From: Hemerocallis citrina | Lineage: Eukaryota > Streptophyta > Magnoliopsida > Asparagales > Asphodelaceae | DNA: 64,000 nucleotides | Direction of reading: 5' to 3' | NCBI GenBank assembly: GCA_017893485.1 | Contig: CM030364.1 | Span: forward strand, 40,465,825 to 40,529,824 | Shown: in pieces, positions 56,779 through 64,000 of the stretch | Position numbering within the stretch: the stretch's first letter is position 1 | How the letters are laid out: each line of letters starts with the position of its first letter | Translations under genes and position numbers: made by a program | Notes under the pieces: generated by a model | The model's database searches: none | The model's input: only the letters and a program-made list of their open reading frames with translations | What the model was told of the DNA's origin: nothing

Positions 56779-57183
56779 TTTGGTGTCATTCTTGTCCATT
56801 CCTTCCCTGCTCGTGTTCTTTTTGATTCTGGGGCAACCCATTCCTTCGTCACCTCTCGCTTTGTGGATCAACATCAGTTGGAGTGCAGTGTGATACCAGT
56901 AGCTTGGAACATCACCACAGGTGGCAGTGTTGTCCCGGGAGTGCAAGCAGAGTCCCGTAGTGATTGGAAGTGCTGGTTTCAAAGCAGATCTGATTGTGAT
57001 CGGCAGTTCAGGATTTGATGTGATTCTCGGAATGGATTGGCTGGGTGAGACCCATGCGATCATTGATTGTCGAGCGAAGAAGGTTGTTTTCAGGATGCTA
57101 AGCCATGCAGAGTTTGAGTTCCGTGCTGGGGAGTTACCCCTTGGGCGTGGTCAAGAAGTGGTTGTCGATGCAGGTTGTGCAAT
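56779..57183 (+). pseudogene. Gypsy protease region
   Basis: Retropepsin-like: VLFDSGATHSFVTSRFV with the catalytic DSGA, then a frameshift near 56940. The other frame gives DLIVIGSSGFDVILGMDWLG (the ILGMDWL block), IDCRAKKVVF and VDAGC, where the solo LTR interrupts. The frame continues properly after the LTR at 57704. Confidence 0.9.
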
Positions 57184-57214
57184 TGTAATACCCCGTAATT
57201 TCTAAATGGATATA

Positions 57215-57279
<65 letters not shown>

Positions 57280-57698
57280 AAGTGGTGAGTGGCAGATTGG
57301 TAAATATACTGAATAGTAGGGGGCACGTAAGAGTAACAATAGCGTTGGCTGCAGTTGTGGCTGATGTCATCTGATGACATCGGCGGTTATAGGGGGGCCC
57401 ATCCGATGCTGTGAAGAAAAGATAGCAGTTGTCTCTTCGTGTGCGACATGGTAGGGCCTACTGAGTTGGGTTTCGACTGTTACACGCGGAGAGAGAAAGA
57501 GATGTAATTAAGATTAGTCCCATATCGGGAGTATAGAATAAAATTATATAGTATAAATAAAATTACCTATGATCAAGTGACACCTAATTGGTTAACCACC
57601 TTTTGACAGGCAGCCTGTGGTGGGCAGTGATACTATAAATATTAATTTGTATTCTAAAAATAGTAAAAATTGTCTGAGTATTGGGGCGGAGTGCTACA
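57184..57698 (+). mobile_element. Solo LTR, family B copy 2 (515 bp), inside gypsy pol
   Basis: TGTAATACCCCGTAATTTC ... GCGGAGTGCTACA with perfect duplications GCAAT (57179-57183 and 57699-57703). It has an (AT)n tract at 57211-57276 and shares CCTATGATCAAG and TTAACCACCTTTTGA with 53438-53927. Its insertion post-dates the gypsy element. Confidence 0.95.
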
Positions 57699-57703
57699 GC
57701 AAT

Positions 57704-58700
57704 GGAGTTGCACTCAGGCTGTGAGGCTGCACCTCTTGTAGTGCGAGAATTTCTGGATGTGTTTCTAGAGGATTTGCCTGGACTACCACCGGACAGGGAA
57801 GTGGAATTTGGTATTGAGGTTCAGCCAGGTACTGCACCGATATCGAAGAGTCCTTATTGGATGGCACTAGCTGAGCTAGCAGAGCTGAAGGTGCAGGTCC
57901 AAGGATTGCTGGATTTGGGTTTCATCAGGCCCATTGTGTCTCCGTGGGGTGCTCCTGTCTTGTTTGTCAGCAAGAAGGACAAGAGTCGTCGTCTGTATGT
58001 GGATTACCGTGAGCTGAATAGTGTTACAGTGAAGAACCGGTATCTGCTACCCAGGATCGATGATTTGCTTGATCAGCTGGGTGGAGCTGCTGTCTTTTCG
58101 AAGTTGGACCTTCGCTCTGGTTATTATCAAGTGAAGGTGAAGGCAGATGATGTGCAGGAGACTGCATTCAGGACTAGATACGGGCACTATGAGTTCTTAG
58201 TGATGCCTTTCGGAGTCACAAATGCACCAGCAATGTTCATGAGTCTGATGAGCAGAGTTTTCTTTCCATTTCTGGACAGATTCGTGGTGATATTCATAGA
58301 TGACATTCTGGTGTATTCTCGGAATCGGAAGGATCATGTTGATCATCTGAGGTTGGTTCTGCATACCTTGAGGGAGAATCAGCTCTATGGGAAACTCAGC
58401 AAGTGTGAGATCTGGCTTGATCGAGTGACCTTTTTGGGGCACATTATCTCAGGCGATGGTATCTCTATTGTCTTATCAAGATTTCTGCGGTCAAGGATTG
58501 GCCTGTTCCTAAGTCAGTTTCGAAAATGAGAAGTTTCCTTAGTTTGGCCAGGTATTATCGGAAGTTCGTCCAAAAATTTTCGAAGATAGCTGGTCCGTTG
58601 ACTAAGCTGACTGGGAAAGATCAGAAGTTCGTCTGGGATGGAGCTTGCAGTGGAGATTTTGCAGAGTTGAAGAGCTGGTGACGTCAGCGCCATTGTTGAC
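57704..58700 (+). pseudogene. Gypsy reverse transcriptase
   Basis: From [21 protein letters not shown] through [71 protein letters not shown] (first catalytic Asp), [16 protein letters not shown] and [14 protein letters not shown] (FIDD core) to [12 protein letters not shown]. The frame shifts near 58470. Another frame continues with [16 protein letters not shown] and FSKIAGPLTKLTGK. The catalytic residues are intact, and the damage lies in the thumb/connection. Confidence 0.93.
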
Positions 58701-59096
58701 TATTCCGGATGGTTCAGGTGGTTTTGTGGTTTATTGTGACGCTTCTGGCAAGGGCCTAGGTGTACTGTTGATGCAGAAGGGCTGAGTTATTGCTTATGCG
58801 TCCAGACAGTTGAGGCCGCATGAGAAGAACTATCCTACCCATGATTTAGAGTTGGTTGTGGTGATCTTTGCTTTGAAGTTGTGGAGACACTATTTGCTTG
58901 GTGACCGAGTGGAAATCTTTACTGACCACAAAAGTCTCAGGTACGTCTTCACTCGGAAGGAACTGAACATGAGGCAGAGGCGATATTTGGAGTTAATGAC
59001 TGATTATGACATCAGTTTGCAATGCCATCCTGGTAGAGTGAACTTGGTGCCAAATACTTTGAGTAGAAGACTAGTCGCCACGTTCCTGACTCAGTA
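58701..59096 (+). pseudogene. Gypsy RNase H
   Basis: VYCDASGKGLGVLLMQKG with the first Asp, a TGA stop, then [23 protein letters not shown] (Glu), [25 protein letters not shown] (Asp), [13 protein letters not shown] and [10 protein letters not shown] (expected N-ADALSRR). It ends at a TAG at 59095-59097. One in-frame stop and one frame change are visible. Confidence 0.9.
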
Positions 59097-59458
59097 GAGA
59101 GAGCTTATTAAGCAGAGGAGGATGTTGGATTTGGAAGTGATCTTGCCATGTTCTGATCGGAGTTGCATGATGCTTCAGTTGCAGTCGTCTCTTGTTGAGC
59201 AGATTAAACAGGCTCAGGCAGGTGATGAGCAATTGCAAGGTGATCAAGCTTGTTCGAGTTTCTTGGAATCCTCACTCGCCAGGTGATTCGACTTGGGAGC
59301 TGAAGGAGGATATCCAGCGGAGGTTTCCTTATTTGTTTATGTAGTTCTTGTTCTGTTGTTGTTGCTTTTGTTGTTATTTTCTTTTTCTTTTGGGGTTACC
59401 CTACGTTCTTCTTGTTGAATTTCGAGGATGAAATTCTTCTTGTTAGGTGGGTAGAATT
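59097..59458 (+). pseudogene. Gypsy pol tail after integrase deletion
   Basis: RELIKQRRMLDLEVI and EQIKQAQAGDEQLQ (the pre-integrase linker) are followed directly by KLVRVSWNPHS and STWELKEDIQRRFPYLF, which belongs after the chromodomain. The whole integrase, normally 400-500 codons, is missing between them at about 59237. It ends with the TTCGAGGATGAAATTC run-in and a weak polypurine tract before the LTR. Confidence 0.85.
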
Positions 59459-62400
59459 TGTAACCCCTGTGACTCATTTTTTGTATTTTATTTGTATTTA
59501 ATTAAATCTCTGGTTATATCATTTTATTTCTGATTGTATCTCTTTTTGTCCCTTTTGATTGAATGTAATTGTTCTCCTTATGATTCATTTCTGTTTGATT
59601 CAGCACTTATATTCTCATTTGATTGATCTACAAATTTGGTCTTGTCTTTGTTTATTTCCTACACCTAATTCATGGCCTATTTGTCTAATATTGGACTCTT
59701 TTCTTCCTACAGGATACTACCCAGTTGACCCAAACCCATATTGACTCTATATAACCCTCCAAATTGTACCGTAACCCTAATTACCAAACCCTAATATTCA
59801 ACTCTCTCCCTAGCCGTCATATACCCTACTCCCGACCTTCATCATCTCCCCTCACCCCGATCCTCGTCGCTGTCGACCCCCGACGCCGGCAACCCTGATC
59901 CCCGTCCTGATCCCCTCATCACTGATACCCGTGCACCCGTGACAGCCCCCGACGCCCAAGCCACCTCGCCGTTGTCGTCTTCCTCACTGCCGTCGTCTTC
60001 TCTCTCTTGCCAAAGCCAACACTCACCCTGTGCTCCATCCATCGTTGCTTCTCACCCTAGTGTCGAGCTACCCTCGGCGCTGTGCCTAGCCGTTGTCGCC
60101 GCCCCCCCTGTGTTGCTGTCGCCGCACTTACTGTGCTGATGCCGTGTAGTTGTGTGTGAGGGCGCGTGCGTCTCTTATGCAAGAGTGTTTGGTTAGTGTT
60201 GGTTCTCGCTCTTGTTCATGCGTTCTCTTGTTCATTGTGTTCGTTGTTCAGGATCCGTTCCCATTATTCCCTCTTCTTCGTCACCGTCGTTATCAGGCAA
60301 GTAGCTTGTTTGTAATTTTTTTCATACAAGTTAAATACCGTAAGTAGTCTCGCATGAAATTGTTTAGTATCCTCATGATGACCATATTTATTAGTTGATC
60401 CGTTCCTTTATCTCTTGATCGTGAGTAGTTGCCCATAAGTTGTTACCCGTTGAATGAAAACAATTAGGTTAGATGGACATCTTGATGCTTATGCTTGTTG
60501 TGACATATCGTATGTTGTAGATGATTGCTTTGTGAATGTTTGTATGATGTAACATCTTATTATAGAGTGTTTATTCACATGCCATGCTGATTTGAGTAAC
60601 CTATATACCATGCTTTGTATGCCGTCTTAGATTGGATCGTTTGTAATGAAACTATTTGATAATATGCATAAAAGAACCTTTGTTTTACTGCTGCCTTATT
60701 TTGTACAGTAATTTCGACACTGTTAATATCAGTAAAATAAATAAAATTGTCAACATGATTTGTAGGCTTTGTTTTCTAGTTTTCAGAACTTTCGACGGAT
60801 CTGAATTCCGATTTTTGATGCATGAGTTATTGTTGTTTTACTGCATTCATATCGTATATTCCAGATTCTGAATTATATGATTTCTGTATGAACCATTATT
60901 TTAAAACTGATATTAAAAATAGAATTTGAACTCTATATTTTGCTGAGTATGTTTAGACATGACTGGGATCAATCCCAATTTTTTGTGGAATTAATTAATG
61001 ACTTTTGTATCTCATTTCATACTTATGAAACCAAACGATATATTTCCAAACTGTATGCTGTTCAGTAAAGAATTATGTTTTTAACCTGATTCTGTTCATT
61101 TTTTATGAAAACTTTGTGAATATAAACTATAGCCTGATTTGTCTATTTTATCACCCTTTTGACGGATCTGAATTTCGAGTTGTATTTTGTGAGATATCTC
61201 TGTTTTGGTACTGCTGTGCCTGAACTTTCAGATTCGAAGTTTTGTTGCATTACTCTGTTTTCCCAATTATATTGACTATACTAACCGTAATATGATTTCA
61301 TGATATTTTATATGTTGAGACTAGATATGCTAGGGAACCTTCCAGATTTTTCTCAGAATTAATTATGATGTTTTGAAATCCTTTTAATGCTTATAAACAA
61401 AATTTTGTATTTTATGGTTGAACATAACTTCTATATTAAACGCTGTTTTCAACTCTGCTTCTGTGGCTGATGTATGACTTGTATATATGCGATGGATTCG
61501 GCAGAGAGTCTAGTTTATAAATTTTTTTACGGATCTAGGTTTTCAGTTCTTTAGCAACGGGAATCTCAGATTTAGTACCGTAGTGTCTTGCTGTCCAGAA
61601 CTGAAAGTTTCGTTGTTTTGATTGTTATAAGTTGTTTTTTATTACCAGTTTGTGTTTCCCATTAATCTTAGACTTGTCCTTTGTTCTTAACATGTCTTTA
61701 ACCCTGTTTGTATTCGTTCACACCTATCTAATAATAATGAAAACTAATCAAGTCGGAGTTTTTAAGGGAAAAAATCTTTTAGTGGACAATATAGAAATGC
61801 GTATTCAAAAGGGAACTCGTTTTCCCCACTGTTACTGTGGTACCCACTGTTTATCTATGGATGCATGAGGGCATGATCCATGACACTGTTTTCTATTACT
61901 ATTACTGTTTGTCTAAAAATACGGCCCTATATGTTCCACTACAAAATCTTAAAACGAAACTGTTTGATGTAGCAATCATGTAATATAATTTGGGACGCAT
62001 GAAGTGCTACCTAGATAGTAATGAACATTAGACATAAGAATAATAGTTTCGCTGTCACATCTTGTCACTGTTACCGTTGACTTTACTATTACTATTGACT
62101 CATTACTGTTACTGTTACTGTTATACTCTTCATTATTCATCCATTGTTTCCTGTTATCTGTAGACTGTCACCTACTGTTGCTTTTCTCCATGTCAGTACT
62201 TCCTGTTTTTGTTTCATATTTTCCTTTCCATTTTCGTGCTTATACTACTTGCGGCCCGGAACTTGTATCTAACGGGCATTATGTTTTCCTATCTTCCTTT
62301 TTCCTCGTAATTTCTATAAGAGCAGGTTTTGATGATCGCTTGCCTACTGGAGTTGGTGAGCAAAAGTTTTGAGCTGCGCATTGAAAAGTTTGCTTAATTT

Positions 62401-62686
62401 TTTGTTTGAACTATTTTATTCATGTATTGAGTTGAGACTTGTATCTGGGCTTGTAGTCCCAGGATATTGTTTTGTTTCAGATCTCGTATTTGTTTGGGAT
62501 ATTCATTATTGTGCGAATAAATTCTGTTGATATATAATTATTTATGCATGCCTGGTTGAGTATATTGTTATATTTACTGTTGTGATGTGTCAAGTAGATC
62601 CATACAACTTATAGATGGTGAAAACTATCCGCTGGGCTTAGTTACGTACCGTATTCCATATTCTTTTTGGAAAGCGAGGCGTGACA
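59459..62686 (+). mobile_element. LTR-A copy 6: 3' LTR of the gypsy element (3.23 kb)
   Basis: TGTAACCCCTGTGACTC ... AAAGCGAGGCGTGACA, directly after gypsy pol, which ties the LTR-A family to this retrotransposon. A TATA-like CTATATAACC lies at 59749, with a GC island at 59820-60140, donor-like ATCAGGCAAGTAGC at 60292, repeat modules near 60780, 61150 and 61510, and the exon-like block DDRLPTGVGEQ at 62325-62372. More than 3 kb is very long for a plant LTR of this group. Confidence 0.88.
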
Positions 62687-64000
62687 ATTATTATTTTATT
62701 ACGATCAATTATAGACAGCAATCAATACAATCAATGAGAACAGTGGTAACAAGAATTATGCAATGGGTACAATCGATGAGAATGGTAGTATTAATATGCA
62801 ATAAATGAAATATACACAGTTCAATTTATTAAATATGGAAACAGGTTTATATGCAAAAACGTAACAATGTATGTTCTGGACAACAACACCTATTGGTGCT
62901 CAAATTCACTTTCTCGTTGCTACATGCAAATTCTATTCCGTAAGGGGTTCCAGAAACTAGACTCCCTACCGGTTCCAATGCATATTCATGATATATTATA
63001 GTTATAGTAGCTAGATCGATCTATCAATTCTTTATGAGTTTTGTGCACAGTCTCGGTTCTGGAAATTATAACATGACAATACTAAAACGTCAATAACTTA
63101 CAATCTATAAATTGTATTGAGAATCTGTAAGATGTTCAAGATTCAATACTCAGTGTGCTATAATTTCTAGGTACAAAGTTCTAAATTTACTGTCGGGAAC
63201 TAGGTCGAAATCTCAGTACAAGCTCATGGAAGAGACACGACAATATATTCATGTATTCAATAACATGATGAATTAACGGTCAAGACTCGAATTAATAATA
63301 TGGTACGATAAGAAAAACAATTAATAATGGAATTCAATTTGATACGATATTCAATTCAATAACTTATTGCCGGATTTCAATAAATATTTTCTTGAACTAG
63401 AACAATAAATTGAGTTCGAGAGACGCTTGCCTGTAACATGACGATTACCGACAGAGTATAAGAAGAGCGGCAATGGCAACAGAGTGCAAGAGAGCGAAGA
63501 ATGACGGCGCAACAAGACAATACCACGACAGTCAAGAACAACAACAACAACAACAACAATAACAACACGAATGACAGCAAGCCGATGACAGTAACCACGC
63601 AGCAATAAGAGCAAGGCAGTAAGAGCACGGGTGCTGTTGTGTGCTGGTTATCGAGGTGCAGGCGGCGGGTAGGAGCAGCAAGGCATTAAGGCGGTGGCTA
63701 CGGTGGCTTTGGGTGCAATCGGAGGAGGAAGAAGGAGTGGTAGCTCCGGTGGGAGGCTCGGCTGTTCAGGTTTCGAAGGTGGTGCGGAAGAGGCAATGAA
63801 GGTGGTGTTCGATGCTGTTTGGTGACAACGGTGGGGGAAGGCAACAATGGAGGAAGGCGGGGCTCGGTGGCATCGAAGAGCAGTGGGGAGATGAACGGAG
63901 ATGCGTTCGGGGGTTGGAGGCAGCGACGGCTGCGGGTGTAGCAGCGGCGAGGTCATGAAGTGCGGAGCGAGATGGAGCTTCGGGTGGCTACGACGATGAA
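62687..64000 (-). mobile_element. LTR-A copy 7, partial, running off the window
   Basis: On the minus strand it shows the LTR-A repeat module (GGTTCCAGAAACTAGACTCC complementary region near 62950), a donor-like TTACAGGCAAGCG near 63430, and a GC-rich Pro/Ser-coding-like island (63600-64000). These appear in the order expected for the upstream part of an LTR-A copy. Together with 54778-55616 it could form one LTR interrupted by the gypsy element. Confidence 0.6.

Larger units (their letters stand above)
55616..62686 (+). mobile_element. Chromovirus-like Ty3/gypsy element lacking 5' LTR and integrase
   Basis: Internal region 55616-59458 plus 3' LTR 59459-62686. Gag, protease, RT and RNase H are present in gypsy order. 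Integrase and any chromodomain are missing by deletion, and no 5' LTR or primer site precedes gag. The segment before the 3' LTR reads TTTCGAGGATGAAATTCTTC and GGTGGGTAGAATT, the typical run-in to the 3' LTR in Del/Tekay-type chromoviruses. A family B solo LTR (57184-57698) sits in pol. Confidence 0.85.

Noticed and set aside
56621..56893. Hydrophobic tail of the gag frame as a membrane segment
   Set aside because: Read-through of the T-rich insert between gag and protease; the true continuation is in another frame.
57090..57380. Tyr/Ile-repeat open frames (minus)
   Set aside because: Translation of an (AT)n microsatellite inside a solo LTR.

Overview
This is nuclear DNA of a flowering plant, probably a eudicot. 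It holds Ty1/copia and Ty3/gypsy polyproteins with plant-type tRNA-iMet primer sites, PIF/Harbinger, Mutator, hAT and Helitron elements, a plant mobile domain (PMD) gene, a fragment of a PDR-type ABC transporter and a plant F-box gene. I see no intact protein-coding gene, no rRNA or tRNA gene and no CRISPR array. Nearly the whole window is a stack of transposable elements inserted into one another. Many boundaries can be read exactly from terminal motifs and target-site duplications (TSDs).

Layout. (1) 518-14226 is a decayed Pong-like PIF/Harbinger element (TSD TTA). It is split by a 3.7 kb solo LTR (843-4582, TSD TCTTT) and by a 7.5 kb Mutator-like element (6291-13767, TSD AGCCGATGA). The Mutator landed inside the Harbinger transposase and carries a MULE transposase plus a PMD gene, both now pseudogenes. 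(2) 14690-15110 is a small Helitron. 16429-17359 and 17579-19427 are Tourist/PIF-type elements, the second carrying a LINE reverse-transcriptase fragment. (3) 19513-39528 is one 20 kb Mutator-like shell (TSD TTCATATAT). Inside it, in order, are a TRIM-like retrotransposon, a Tourist element, a 4.8 kb LTR element, a hAT element and three long solo LTRs. One of those LTRs holds a Tourist element that has captured exons of a PDR/ABCG transporter. This is six levels of nesting. (4) 40491-43330 is a Tourist element containing a hAT MITE and two Helitrons joined end to end. (5) 44573-50600 is an F-box/kelch-type pseudogene split by a complete but mutated Ty1/copia element (45220-50119). (6) 50930-64000 is Ty3/gypsy territory: the 5' end of a Tat-like element, two ~500 bp solo LTRs with perfect TSDs, and a chromovirus-like element that lacks integrase. 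The 3' LTR of that last element (59459-62686) identifies the long LTR family scattered over the window (called LTR-A here).

How the parts relate. The seven LTR-A copies (843, 22537, 26851, 31610, 54778, 59459 and 62687) share TGTAACCCC...GCGTGACA ends. They also share a GC-rich Pro/Ser-coding-like island after a TATA-like box, a splice-donor-like site, diverged internal repeats and a short exon-like block coding GD-LP-GIGEQ near the 3' end. That conserved architecture, the captured transporter exons, the PMD-carrying Mutator with its palindrome arrays and the tandem Helitrons are the points most worth following. No functional pathway operates here; the logic of the region is insertion, capture and decay.
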